From contig JAGTJM010000076.1 of the NCBI GenBank assembly GCA_020747015.1, positions 62,001 through 126,000 on the forward strand: a stretch of DNA of 64,000 nucleotides. Direction: 5' to 3'. The stretch's first letter is position 1. The number at the start of each line of letters is the position of its first letter. Both the position numbers and the translations under genes were made by a program. Positions 11,899-22,749 of the stretch are shown here, one piece after another. Under the pieces are notes generated by a model. The model was not told the DNA's origin and ran no database searches. It was given only the letters and a program-made list of their open reading frames with translations. This DNA is from Pyrenochaeta sp. MPI-SDFR-AT-0127. Lineage: Eukaryota > Ascomycota > Dothideomycetes > Pleosporales > Cucurbitariaceae.

Positions 11899-12939
11899 TC
11901 AATCAACATGTACAACAATCTTTCCCCTTGACCTGCCTTGCCTTAACTTCTCGTAAGCCTTCGGCACTTCCTCTAGCTCAAAAGTCTGATCGATGACCGA
12001 TCTTATCTTTCCCTCACTCAACCACTCCACAACTTTTTCCATTTCCCTCGCTTGAATCTTTGTTACTTGGAATCTAAACTTCCGGTCACCGCCGCCTAAG
12101 CAGGCGGGCGCGTACATTCTCTTCGCTAAAAGCAAGAAATTGCTTAACGACATTGGACCCCCAACCTGTACAAATGTTCCCGTCTTCTTCAGATATTTGG
12201 CCGAATTTTCGTACAACTTCAGCTCAGCATTGCCTACGTTGTCGACGATGTGATCATACACATTCCCTTCGCTCTTGAGTTCTCCTATCACATCAAGAGT
12301 TCTGTAATCCAGGATCTTGTCCGCGCCTAGGCCCCTGCATAATTCGACGTTTGCTCCTGAGCACGTAGCAGTTACATGTGCAGCGCCCAATTCCTTTGCC
12401 ATCTGAATAGCGAAGGTACCGACGCCACCGGAGCCGCCATTGATGAGTACTCTCATGCCGGCTTTGACTTCGGCTAGCGAAGCTAATGCAGTGAGCCCTG
12501 TGCTGGCAATGGCAGCCGCGTCGTCAGGTGAGACGCCAGCGGGGACCGCTGCGCAGCTGTCCGCCATGGCGACGGTGTATTGACTGAGCGTACCAGCCAC
12601 AGGTGCAGGTGGAAAGGCAAGGACGCCGAAGACAAGCGTTCCTTCTTTCAAGTCCGGGCGCGATTTTGAGACCGAGGGATGCGTGGAGACGACATGGCCA
12701 CAGAAGTCCAGACCGGGGCTGTAGGCACCACGGACGGCCAGCCTGGAGACAAGGCCCATCTCCGCGAGTTTGATATCGATGGGGTTTACGGAGGCGCATG
12801 TGACCTTGATGATAAGTTGGCCGGCGGAGAGATTGGATATTGTGGGCACAGGGGCATTCCGGTTAAGTGTAAGTGATGCTTCCAGCTTAACAGTTGGGGC
12901 GGGTGATTGCCAGGATTTCATTGTTGTTTGGGAACCCAT
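11899..12939 (-). CDS. Medium-chain dehydrogenase/reductase, quinone oxidoreductase-like
   Basis: Single exon, 346 aa. N-terminal GroES-like fold: VTCASVNPIDIKLAEMG, then YSPGLDFCGHVV around residues 48-85. Rossmann NAD(P)-binding segment with VLINGGSGGVGTFAIQMAK around 165-183. C-terminus RSRGKIVVHVD is typical of the family, in which the reductase pattern KAYEKLRQGRSRGKIV recurs. No structural or catalytic zinc cysteine set is visible, so this is a zinc-independent reductase of the QOR/RTN4IP1 type that reduces an enone or quinone with NADPH. The substrate is unknown. Length fits the family. The start is the first in-frame ATG and the N-terminus aligns with family style. Flanked by a decayed NRPS and a repeat-rich spacer, so no functional partner is evident. 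Confidence 0.92.
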   Translation of the reverse strand: MGSQTTMKSWQSPAPTVKLEASLTLNRNAPVPTISNLSAGQLIIKVTCASVNPIDIKLAEMGLVSRLAVRGAYSPGLDFCGHVVSTHPSVSKSRPDLKEGTLVFGVLAFPPAPVAGTLSQYTVAMADSCAAVPAGVSPDDAAAIASTGLTALASLAEVKAGMRVLINGGSGGVGTFAIQMAKELGAAHVTATCSGANVELCRGLGADKILDYRTLDVIGELKSEGNVYDHIVDNVGNAELKLYENSAKYLKKTGTFVQVGGPMSLSNFLLLAKRMYAPACLGGGDRKFRFQVTKIQAREMEKVVEWLSEGKIRSVIDQTFELEEVPKAYEKLRQGRSRGKIVVHVD

Positions 12940-13645
12940 GGTCTGCGTTTTCTGGGATCTTTGGGATTCGTAGTGAATTCCAGAGGGAAAAAGAAATTCA
13001 CAACTGAATAGTATTCAACGATTGCGTTCGCTCAAATGGTTAATGTAGATCGATTCTTGGGCGGGTGGTCAACATTTTATCAGTCAACCGGTGGATGGAC
13101 GCCATCACCAGAAGGCTCGGGACACCGAGGCGAATCGCCCTTTGAAAAGTCCTAGCTCCGAAGTACTTAGTAAAGGCCAATTCCACCGAAAAAACGGAGC
13201 ATTTAATCGTCGCATTCCCCCTAGATTATTAAGGCAGCCGGTGCACCGCGACACCTCGGCCTCTGGAAAAGCCGATCACGTGCACCAGACTTGGTAACTA
13301 GACGTTAGCGTGCGCGTCCGCGCATAGGCCACTACGACCACAGAAGCGCGAAATATTTTAGAACGAGAGGCAGTGGTGTATAAAAATAAAAGAATTGAGA
13401 CTAGAACATCTCTAATCTCATAGACAGTAGCGCCCGTGAATAGCTGCACAGGCCACGAGCAGGAGACCGTGCAACAGTAGGCACAGTCAAAGAGTGGGTA
13501 GAGAATGAGAGTAACATAGTGCGCAGAGAGTGATAGAGTATCAGCACACTGCAGAGAATTAATAATTACAGTCGCAACATAACACTTCGCTCATAGCACG
13601 CTAGTAACATTAGGGAAAAGGTCATTGGCAGTCTACTCTTGAGTA
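12940..13645. other. intergenic, promoter side of the oxidoreductase
   Basis: No gene seen. From about 13300 the composition changes to short AT-rich, repeat-like sequence, with a TATA-like GTATAAAAATAAAAG near 13378. This could be part of an old LTR or other mobile relic, but no pair of ends was found. Confidence 0.4.
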
Positions 13646-14039
13646 TTTGGTAACCTATAAGCTATTTCACGCCTTAGCTTGCACAGCCATAGAAAGTCAA
13701 ACCTAGCCATAACAAACGTGGCGCATATTTGTACAAGGAAGTAGGCACGTGATAGTTATACTATTTAATAATAACGCGTCGCACTGCTACAAACACGTAT
13801 AATTAACTGGGAGTACTCTATCTAGTAATCCTAGGATCTTACTGCAAAGAGAAAGATACCTCTAATAGGTTAGAATTTTAGGCTAGCGTCGGTAATATCG
13901 GTATTAAAAGCCTGCATCCATGGAGGTATTTGGGCCCGAAGGGCCGATATTTCTTATCACACACACACACACACACACACACACCACCTTCATTATGGCT
14001 GTGCAAGCTAAGGCACAAAATAGCTCATAAGTTGCCAAA
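13646..14039. repeat. inverted-repeat element (MITE-like), 46-bp arms
   Basis: The arm 13646..13691, read on the minus strand, matches 13994..14039 on the plus strand at 40 of 46 positions (core TATGGCTGTGCAAGCTAAGG is identical). All six differences are transitions, as expected after C-to-T decay such as RIP. Homology may extend outward after a gap (CCTTTTCCCTA against CCCTTTCCCTA). The roughly 300-bp centre has no ORF. Fits a small non-autonomous DNA transposon or foldback element. Target-site duplications were not identified. Confidence 0.6.
13958..13984. repeat. (CA)n microsatellite
   Basis: Uninterrupted CA dinucleotide tract of 27 nt, about 13.5 units, directly before the right arm of the inverted-repeat element. 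Confidence 0.97.
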
Positions 14040-14169
14040 AACCCTTTCCCTATCATTAACGTACTCATTACCTACTTAATTTCAACTCGTTACTAGTTTA
14101 CAGAAAAAGAGTCTGTCGGTGCGTCAACTATGCCGAAGTGGGTGGGTGCAGCTTCAGCTTCATACTGTT

Positions 14170-14285
14170 ATATTGCGTACTTTGTACTAAGCTATCGAGC
14201 TTTTGTTAGTCTATCGAGCTGTTATCGGTCCATTAAGCTAGTAGTAAACTATCGTGAGCTCTTAGTTATCGAGCTATCGAGTCAT
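14170..14285. repeat. degenerate TATCGAGCT repeat cluster
   Basis: Five or more imperfect copies of CTATCGAGCT occur within about 110 bp (for example near 14192, 14211, 14266 and 14273), with variants such as CTATCGTGAGCT. No gene in the surrounding 14040-14703 spacer. Confidence 0.6.
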
Positions 14286-14703
14286 AGGGTATGAATCTCT
14301 GTCAATATGAATGCGGAGGGAGCCATGAATGTCGGCAGTTGATCAGCAAACTTGGCAGAGAACCCAGCCGTGGCTTTTCACAGTGATGCAGAAACTACTT
14401 CTGTGCTGTCTTTGATATTCAATATACCTATTACAACGCAATAAAACATGACTCTCGTACTTGCCAGGCAGACAAAATACATGAACAGGACCTCAAAGCT
14501 ATGGAACCTCTCTTACCACTAAAATCGGTACATGTTACAGTACTTAGTATTTGCATGGGGCACACCACTTTAGCTGGGCCCACCGCCTCCTTCAGAAGAA
14601 TCATTTTCTTGTCCAAGTATCCGTACTCAATTCTGGTTGGAACAACAGTATAAATATACGCCAGCGGAGCTGAACACGCCATCTCTGTGCTATTACTACT
14701 TCT

Positions 14704-15993
14704 TCAGCCTGGTTTCACGATCTTCTTGGGCCACTCTGTCCATGGAGTCCAATAAGGTCCCAAGCACTCCTCCACCATGTCCACAATGCTCTTTCCACAT
14801 CCTTCTATCCACCAATGTTGATTCAAGCAATGAATTGAAGCGCCAAACCACGCGAAGATGACCAGAGCTGGCGGCTGTCGTTGTTCTAGCAGGTCAAAAT
14901 ACCTTTGTGGAGTGAGGAGCAACCACACAAAAGGCCCCGACCAACCTCTATTATATCCCCACTCGAGCTCATCCTCGATTTGCAGGACGTTGAATTGTGC
15001 AATCCACATCCGGCACCGCCGCAGAAGATCCAACGCCTCGTTGTAAACTTCTGCGTTCTCTCCGTGTTTCCATATCTCTCGAACCCTGATTATCTGCTCA
15101 TCGTAAGAATCAGAATTAGTCTCAAGATCCAGCTCACCCCAATTTCCCATGTTGAGCAGAGACTTTAGCGGTCCCACTCTGACATGGTCGTATACCGGAT
15201 GTAGCACTGCTTCAACGCCGCGAACCAACGGTATCCAATCAGCGCCGAGTATCCGTGCTGTACGAGCGGCCCCGCTTGCGTCGCTACCCTCGCTATCATC
15301 ATCATGCAGCTTTCCAAATGTGAGGAAGGCGTAGAAAAATGTTAGTGACGCATTCACAAACAAAGCGTCGCAGTTTTCAGGACAAATACGGGTTATGTCT
15401 TCCCTAAACCCATGCAGTGCTTTAGAATGATGCTGGGCCGCGTCAAGCAAGCTAGAACGTCTTTCAGACGGGTTCAGATAGGCGACATGCAGAGCAGTAA
15501 GACTGAGAATGCTGTGCATTACGTAATGATGGCGGAAAGCAACTTGCGAAAGTAGAGTCTGCCAGAAGTAGTCTAGCTTTGGTGTGTTGAGAATGCTAAC
15601 GCTCGTGACCAGGGACCAGTGATGCAACAGGGCGAGATCTCTTAGGTCGAAGAGCGAGATAGGTAAATTTGCGTTGCTTGGGTCGACGGGAGGGATAGAG
15701 ATTGTGCTTGGTGAGCCGGTTCCAACAGAATATGAGCTCGAGTCTGACTCTGGCGGGGTACATTTAGACACAGATGAAGTAGTGCATGTGGCTCGTAAGG
15801 GAGGATAAATGCAGGTCTTGTCGAACCGGATACAGTGGCTACAATGGGGGTCTTTTTCGTCGCACTAAGCCGACGTTAGGATGCTTGAAGTGTACAAGGA
15901 GTATTGACTGTGGGAGATGACCTTGATCCGTCGACGCTTACATTCTGTGCAGCCGGTCCGCGACTTACGATGTGCTCGACGGGTCGGCGCCAT
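14704..15993 (-). CDS. Zn2Cys6 transcription factor
   Basis: Two exons: 15922..15993 and 14704..15864, with a 57-bp intron 15865..15921 (CTAAC branch, TTAG acceptor), 410 aa. The Zn2Cys6 cluster is split by the intron: GCTECKRRRIK in exon 1 and CDEKDPHCSHCIRFDKTC in exon 2. That gives six cysteines in the standard CX2CX6CX5-6CX2CX6C arrangement. The rest resembles the sterol-uptake/UPC2-like group of small cluster regulators: a helical region from about residue 80 (LALLHHWSLVTS, VMHSILSLTALHVAYLNP) to a short C-terminus. It would bind CGG-type sites as a dimer. Target genes are unknown; the nearest genes are the RTA1 pair. Confidence 0.88.
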
Positions 15994-16728
15994 GAAAATG
16001 CACCAAAATAATTCTACAGTGATGCCGAATGAGAATAAGTGGAGAGCAATTCGTCACTGTCCGGTGGCGTACAGGTTGACACTCTTGCATGGCGTTGGGG
16101 GTTGCAGATAGTGTTTGATGAACGATAAACGATAAACGAAGTACGGCGCCCTGAGCTGCAGCCAAAGCTTTTAAATCGCCCATGGGTTGGGAACTAGCCT
16201 AGCGCCTAAACAAAACGTATACGACGAGGTACGCCCAATGGTGTCTTAGGACGCTCTTGGCCCAGTCGGCCCGACTACATGGCCAATCGAATCTTGAACC
16301 AGCCGATGCCTATCAGTGGGACAAAGACAAAGAACGCGTCACCCACAAGGTTGCACACATTTGCATGCAAATAGCTCAACACCGCAAACTGTAGTGTAAC
16401 GTTAGTGCAAAAACACCAAATTGTTAATCGGACTCGTTGCCACTTTTACATCCTTTGTCTCTACCTTGCAGATACGCGCGTTGTGTCCAGTCTAATCACA
16501 ACGCCCGCCTCGCTTAGGCAGTGCTTTGGACAATGTTGTAGACTGCTACAACGTGTCGTCCACTCTCCGTTTCACGTTGTTTGATTGCTAAGAGTTCAAG
16601 CGGCAGTGTGCCCTCGCCCTAGGTCCTTATTGCGTTTCGTTGTAGCGGCATCACAATCGAATATTGATGTGTCGGTGGGTGACTGCTCGCATATTGTTCT
16701 CTATCCTACATCTCTACTCGGCAACACG
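15994..16728. other. intergenic, no gene seen
   Basis: 735 bp between the promoter of the Zn2Cys6 gene and the 3' end of the first RTA1 gene. A short repeat ACGATAAACGATAAACGA lies near 16121. Nothing else recognised. Confidence 0.5.
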
Positions 16729-17614
16729 TCAGGCACTCCTATCATACAATTCTATAAAACCTTCGATATCCCTTGCCTTTCCTATGCTATCCAAACCAAA
16801 GACATCAGCTGCGTGCACGAAATGGAACATGACTTGTACCACAAGCATTGGCGCCGTATCAAAAAGATACATGTACACCTCATGACTAGCAAGGTAACCA
16901 CCGTGTCCCTGCGCGAATTCCAAAACTCGGAATATACAGCGTAGGATAATGATTACTGCAGCACACAGAAGCAGCTTGAGCAGCGCCGTCCACGAATGGT
17001 GCCCATTCTGTGGGATGCTGAGCATTTTGGTCGAGCCGCGCAAACGCTTCCAAAATAAAAGGGATATAACAAGAAAGAAGCCAAAAAAAAGGAGCTGTAC
17101 AAAGAGACCTATGAGCATGATAACTTGGCCAATCTTAGCCATGCTTGGTTGAGCCATCATACCACCGCCACCCGCTTGCAGGAAGAAGGCAAGAACGTCG
17201 CCACAGACGAATATCTTTGTCACGCGTGTAGGATAAATGACTGAGGCTTCCGGGGCGTTGACAAAAAGGACGAGGCGGCCGTAGATCATATAAATTGTCG
17301 CTGCGTACAGAGAAGGAGGAAGGATAATCAAAAGCGATTGGCCTATATAAGGGCCAAGGTCTGCGGGCGACTTCGCAGAGACATAGCGGAAAATGTAGCC
17401 CGCAGTCATCACTGAGATTTGTCAATAAATAGCCAGCCTGAAAAGCCTCTGAAGCCTTACTGAAAGCGCCCGCTGTGAGGGAGCTATAGAACCAAGCCTT
17501 TTTCCGAATCACCTGGAACAAATGGTACAAAGCGCTGATGCCGAAAACGCCTGCAGCAATGATGGCGCTGGTTAAACTGGGCTTATAAAGATATACGCCA
17601 TTGTGATCTGCCAT
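16729..17614 (-). CDS. RTA1-like seven-transmembrane protein
   Basis: Two exons, 17461..17614 and 16729..17411, with a 49-bp intron 17412..17460, giving 278 aa. Start chosen at MADHNGVYLYKPSL because the usual family opening (a Y-x-P-S motif just before helix 1) begins there; an upstream in-frame ATG would add an unlikely extension. About seven hydrophobic helices, with family motifs GYIFRYVS, YIGQSLLIILPPSLYAATIYMI and the AGGGG loop. RTA1/RSB1-like proteins are plasma-membrane or endosomal lipid-translocation or lipid-stress resistance proteins. The substrate is not predictable. Divergent from, and related to, the RTA1-like gene at 18375. Confidence 0.9.
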
Positions 17615-18374
17615 TTCACTTTGAAAGCTCCGGTCAAATGAGATTGAACACTTGGTCAGACAAGAAATAGGATGGTTCAAGCGAACTGCACCGAATAGGA
17701 GATGATAACGAAGGGCAAAGTAGAGGTACGCCACAGACTTGAGAAGAGAAGAAAGCAGAGTGTTGATTTAACAGGAACAGAATGTGTGCAATCCGAGCAT
17801 ATATAATGTGTTTGAGAGCTTAATTTGCATTGGATTGGCAAAGTGTTATCCTCCGTTTGAGATCAGCTTCCAACAAACGCAACCTAGACATTCATGGATA
17901 AGATCAATGACTCTGAAAATTTACAGGTGTCGTCTATTGAGGATTCACATCCATGTCTACTCGAGTTGTAGGCGATCTCAAACGTGGCTCGTACCTGACG
18001 GAACGAGGGCTCCGACGCTTCCATGCGACAAACCCATGCTAGTTAGCCCGGGCGGAATGGTGATGGCGTAAACGGCGTGGGCATGGACCACTCTATCGCA
18101 ACGCTAGCCGAACGCCGGGCAACCCCGAGAGCGTATCTCGTACAGCGCACGTACACTTCAGACGAACCGTGTGCTCAACGCAGTCGTAAGTTAACGGTAG
18201 GCTTGTCGGAGAACTTTTCTTCATATTTTTTTTCTGACAAGCTGAGCCACTGCCGAGCCATGGGGCTCTCCTCTGTCTCTGCTCACGTAACATGTAACAG
18301 GAGGTACAAGTAGCATTCCATACTCCAAACCCATCACATTAGTCTTTCTGTATCCCACACATGCCACCGCAGCC
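17615..18374. promoter_or_regulatory. shared 760-bp divergent promoter of two RTA1-like genes
   Basis: Lies between two start codons facing away from each other. TATATAATG near 17800 is TATA-like for the minus-strand gene. No uORF or repeat stands out. Shared control of the two paralogs is possible but is only inferred from layout. Confidence 0.45.
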
Positions 18375-19420
18375 ATGGCGACAACAGCTCGCCCTTCTCT
18401 CAACGACCCCAACGCTTGGGTCCCATACCGTTATCACCCATCGAAAACTGCAGCAATGATATTCGTTGTCGCATTCGCTCTTACAACTGTACTTCACCTG
18501 ACCCAGGTATTCAGGAGGAAGACATGGTACTTCATACCGTTAGTCGTTGGCGGTATATGTATGTGGACCCTACCATGCTGCCAATCCCTTCGAAGAAAAT
18601 GTATGCTAACAGTTGCTTCCTGACAGTTGAGACAGTTGGTTTCGTTGGGCGTATTCTATCCACAAACGATGTTTGGGCCCTAGGTCCATACATCATGCAA
18701 TCGCTACTGTTACTCCTTGCACCGGCTCTTTTCGCTGCATCCATCTACATAATCCTCGGTCGCATCATCCTCCTCGTTGACGGTGAAAAGCATTCTCTCA
18801 TACGCCAAAAGTGGCTCACCAAAATCTTTGTAACGGGAGATGTAATCAGCTTCATTGTACAAATGGGTGGAGGCGGTATCCAGGCAGCCGGATCTTTGGA
18901 ACTCCTCCACACCGGCGAGAAAGTCATCATCGTCGGCTTGTTCCTTCAGCTGGCTTTCTTTGGCTTCTTCATCGTCGTGGCCAGTCTGTTCCACTACCGG
19001 CTCAGAAGAGAAAATCGGATATCCGACTTCAATAACGATGAAGCTTCTGCTTACCGACACTCAGAGCATCACTCCACTCACCGACATTCGACACATAGCT
19101 CCGCTCCCGTATCCTTGCCAAATCTCAGCATCCATCACTTGCCGTGGGAACGCCACATCTACACACTCTACGTCGCATCAGCTTTAATTATGATTCGAAG
19201 CATCTTCCGCGTGGTGGAATACCTGCAAGGGAACAATGGGTACCTTTTGCGCCGCGAGATTTTCCTTTTTGTTTTTGACGCGTTGTTGATGCTTACCGTC
19301 ATGATCCTGTTCAATTTTATCCATCCAGCACAAGTGACAGACCTGTACCAACAGCGCAAAGAGGAAGAAGTGGGGTACTCCTTGAACGAGACAAGGCGGA
19401 GGTATCTGAGGGCGCTGTGA
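18375..19420 (+). CDS. RTA1-like seven-transmembrane protein (second copy)
   Basis: Two exons, 18375..18552 and 18627..19420, with a 74-bp intron (GTATAT donor, CTAAC branch, ACAG acceptor), giving 323 aa. Splicing joins VVG to VETVGFVGRI, restoring the family block that is broken in the unspliced frame. Motifs: WVPYRYHPSKTAAMIF before helix 1, YIMQSLLLLLAPALFAASIYI, QMGGGG loop, and a final helix ending NFIHPAQ. It has a histidine/serine-rich cytoplasmic loop (RHSEHHSTHRHSTHSS) that its neighbour lacks, which explains the extra length. Function as for the RTA1 family: lipid export or lipid-stress resistance. Confidence 0.92.
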
Positions 19421-19889
19421 AGGTGTCGTGGGAGCACCAGAGAGTGCAAGGTGCAGGAACAAGACATTTTGAACTCTTGGTAATGCTGTATCTATATGTC
19501 TTAACGTAAAGTGTAACCATCTCGCAACGATTCTAGAACGTAAGCCGCTTATGACTCCTGTGGCTGTAAATACTGAGCAGCCGATGGCGATCCGCTGTAT
19601 GCTTAATTAAGTGCCTTAGCCGTGCTACACTAATATATTTTGTTGTCCAATGGTAACAGGACTGCTTAGGGTGGTTCACTTTTAGGGATTAGATTTGTGC
19701 CACTCGTGGTTATCAGATTGGATAACTATCAGCAATTGCATCCCCCCTGAAGCAATAACGACCTTAACGCCCCCTACAGTAGCTATTGAGACGATAGTCT
19801 CGCCGTAATCGTACCTAGCATGCCGTTCTTTGCCTAAATTCCGTTCTAGACAAGGTTAAACCAGGACCAGGAAGGGAATGTATTCCTGC
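19421..19889. other. convergent intergenic spacer
   Basis: 469 bp between the 3' ends of the RTA1-like gene and the sterol glucosyltransferase. No gene seen. Confidence 0.5.
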
Positions 19890-22749
19890 TTAGCCATTAT
19901 TCCTCCTCAAGGCTACAAACTTCGCAACGATCTTCTCCGTCTCATCCGCATCATACTTTTTCTTCTCAGCCAGCCATTTTCCCTCCGCGCGCCTCGCTTC
20001 AGCAATACTCCTCCTAGTCTTCGTATAAACCGCTGCTCTCAAACTCTTCGCAATCCCAGTGCCCGTATACCCGAAAAGACCGAACATACCAGCACCGCTC
20101 TTAGTGGCCATGCTCACCATACCCATGCCCAACCCTTTAGCAGCACCCTTCACACCCTCCTTCTGGGCACCCCGGTAAGGCTTGACAACGATGTCACTAA
20201 CACCATCGACGATGCCCCATGCAAAGGTTTTGCCAGCCACAGTTGCCCCGCTCTTGAATCCTGTGACTGGTCCATGGTCACGAGGGGTATCACCGTAGTG
20301 TCGAGGCACGTTTTTAAGCCCTTCTGTTAGAGCGAGGGGTATATCAACCGTCATGCCTTTCAAAGCCTTTGGGGCAAACTTCGCGATGCTCAATCCGGAG
20401 GCGCCTGCCAGTTGACCTGCTGAGATGGCTTTACGCTTTGAAATAGTACCAGATCCCGACGTCAGGACACTTGCGCCATTGGATTTTGATTCTGATTTTG
20501 CTTGGCTCGTTTGATCGCTCTTGGCTTTGTCGGTTTCAAGGGCTTCTGCGTTTGATTCTTCGTAAGCGCGTCTGTCGCGATCGTCTCGATACTCGGTAAT
20601 AGGCTTGGTGAACACCCCCGTAACGGATGTTGTAAGATCGACTGCGGTACCCAGTACTGCTGACGCTCCGCCAGATATGGGATCCCAGCGACAGGTCTCG
20701 ATATTGATAGGATTACTCTCGTATCTGTATCCTTGTAAGTGTTGTACTATAAAGCTATCTGTCGAACATCGACATAGTGTACGTAATCGTACAATTTTAG
20801 GTACTTCGCGTCCTTCGACGCCTTTTCAATTACAATCTCTGTTGCAAAAGAAGACAGCTTAATCTTGTCTTTCCCCTTGTTAAACCAGAATGCTGCTGGT
20901 AGGTGTGGAAGTACGTCGCACGGCATGTTTTTGACCGGTAGGCTCTTGTGAAAGGACCTCGCTGCAGCTTCAATGCCTACCTCGGATTGCATTTTCTGAG
21001 CGATATCTGCAGCGGCTCTTGCTGCTTCGTGAGAGAGGCAGTATCTGACTGCTTCAGAGAGGCTTTCCGTAGTCAACTCTCGCTGGGGAATAGGCATTGG
21101 ACCAGCACCAGCAGCAGCGACCATTTTACCCCAAAATGGCTGGCTTTTGAGAAGTCAAGATATGCAGGCATATGAGGTAGGGGTTTCCGATTAACTTACT
21201 CTCCAAAGAAAGGTACGATGGTTGTCGGCCTCCCGTTCTTCAAACCACAAGCAGTAGTGCCAGCGCCACCATGATGCACCACTGCGGCCACATGCTGAAA
21301 CAGCCACTCGTGGGGACAATCACCAATAAACATGATATCTTTGTGAGATTCCCCTTGTCCCCCAAATTCGACCATCCTTTGGAAACAATTGCACGAAAAC
21401 CGTTTGCGTGTACGGCTTCAAGAATTACTGCAGTAATCCTTTGCGGGTCTTCAAGAACGATGCTGCCGAATCCAATGTAGACTGGTGGCGGTCCACTTTC
21501 GATGAAAATACGAAGTTCAGGTGGTGGCTCGTACTGAGGAGGGTCTCGGAAAAAAAAACCACAGACATCGATATATGGAGGCCAGTCTGCTGGTTTTGGC
21601 ACAAGAGCTGGCGACCAACAGTACGTGAAAGGAATCTTGAGTGTAGCTGCAAGGTTCGGGCCATCAAACATAGCCACGTCCTCCAAGTCAAGCGTGTTCC
21701 GCCACTCATTGACGACGTCACCAAGCCTATGATTGGGGTAAGCATTAAGATGCGCTTCTACGGAGACCTTGGCAGCTTGAGGGTGAAAACATACCCTTGC
21801 CATGTTAGCCAATCAACAATTCCATACGACAAGTAATTCGCAAGACCTTCTTCACCATCGGCGTTCTTTAAGTTCGCTAGTGGGTGTGGGAACGCTTTCG
21901 TGCTTGTCCACGGCATGGTAAACATTAAATGAACAGGAATACCCAGAGCTTGAGCGCAGTGAACGTGTGCGAAGCTTGGCGGGTTTGCAATGATGGCGTC
22001 TGCCACAAAAGGCACCTGGGTCAAGGTGTCCCGCTCGATACACGATTTCCAGCAGCCTTCCAACATCTCCCTAACCATCATTCGCTTCCTCTTGATCTCA
22101 CCGGCCTGCAAGCTCTTGAGGCTGGGAATAAGTCCGGGGTTCTTCACCATGTACGCCATCAACTCGGAAGGGTTGCCGCCGATTGGATAGAATTCTAATC
22201 CGGAACCTGAGTTTCGTACGAAATTCTCGAACATGTTGTGAGTTGCTAGCCTCACGCGATGGCCATACCGGCAGAGCTCATGGCCAAGCGCGATAAAGGG
22301 TTGGACGTCTCCTCGGCTACCAACAATTTGGATGAGAATATTCAGTTTCACTGGCCAAGACTTGTAGGGATCCAAACCGTCTAGAACCTCAGAATACTCC
22401 GGTGGGGCCTCATCCGGTATGATGTCACGGGCAGCGCCATAGACTACTGAGAGCGTCCGCACTAATTTCGAGCTCAGATCGATGTCAACGCGCCCGTCAT
22501 CTGGAAACTTGTCAGTCTCGAGTACATCGACTTTGAATGTTAGAGATAGCCCATACCTCCAATTCTTGGGTTTCCTCCAACAAACGTATCCCATGTGCCG
22601 GCAGATGATGGATGGTCTGGATAATTTGCTAGTTCAGCAGGTGTCCATTCCTTGTTGCTATTCGCGTCTTCTGGCTTTGCGCCTGCGGGAACGTATGCCA
22701 GGTCTCCAGGTAGTTCAGATAATTCCGAAAGCCTTCTGTTTGGTTTCAT
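19890..22749 (-). CDS. Sterol 3-beta-glucosyltransferase (GT1/GT28 type) with a one-base frameshift
   Basis: Five exons: 22557..22749, 21795..22500, 21200..21726, 20793..21143 and 19890..20724, about 870 aa once the frame is restored. The N-terminal GT28 half has GSRGDVQPFIALGHELCRYG. The C-terminal UDP-sugar-binding half has CPHEWLFQHVAAVVHHGGAG then VPFFG and QPFWGKMV. The 280-residue C-terminal tail is glycine-rich (SGGASAVLGTAVDLTTSVTG). No PH/GRAM domain, so this is not the ATG26 type. In exon 3 the frame breaks at a C5 run, 21359..21363 (G5 on the coding strand). One more base would continue into the conserved FIGDCPHEWLF block, and without it the exon sum is 2612, one short of a multiple of three. 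This is either a sequencing/assembly error or a recent inactivation. The enzyme would make steryl glucosides from UDP-glucose. Confidence 0.85.
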
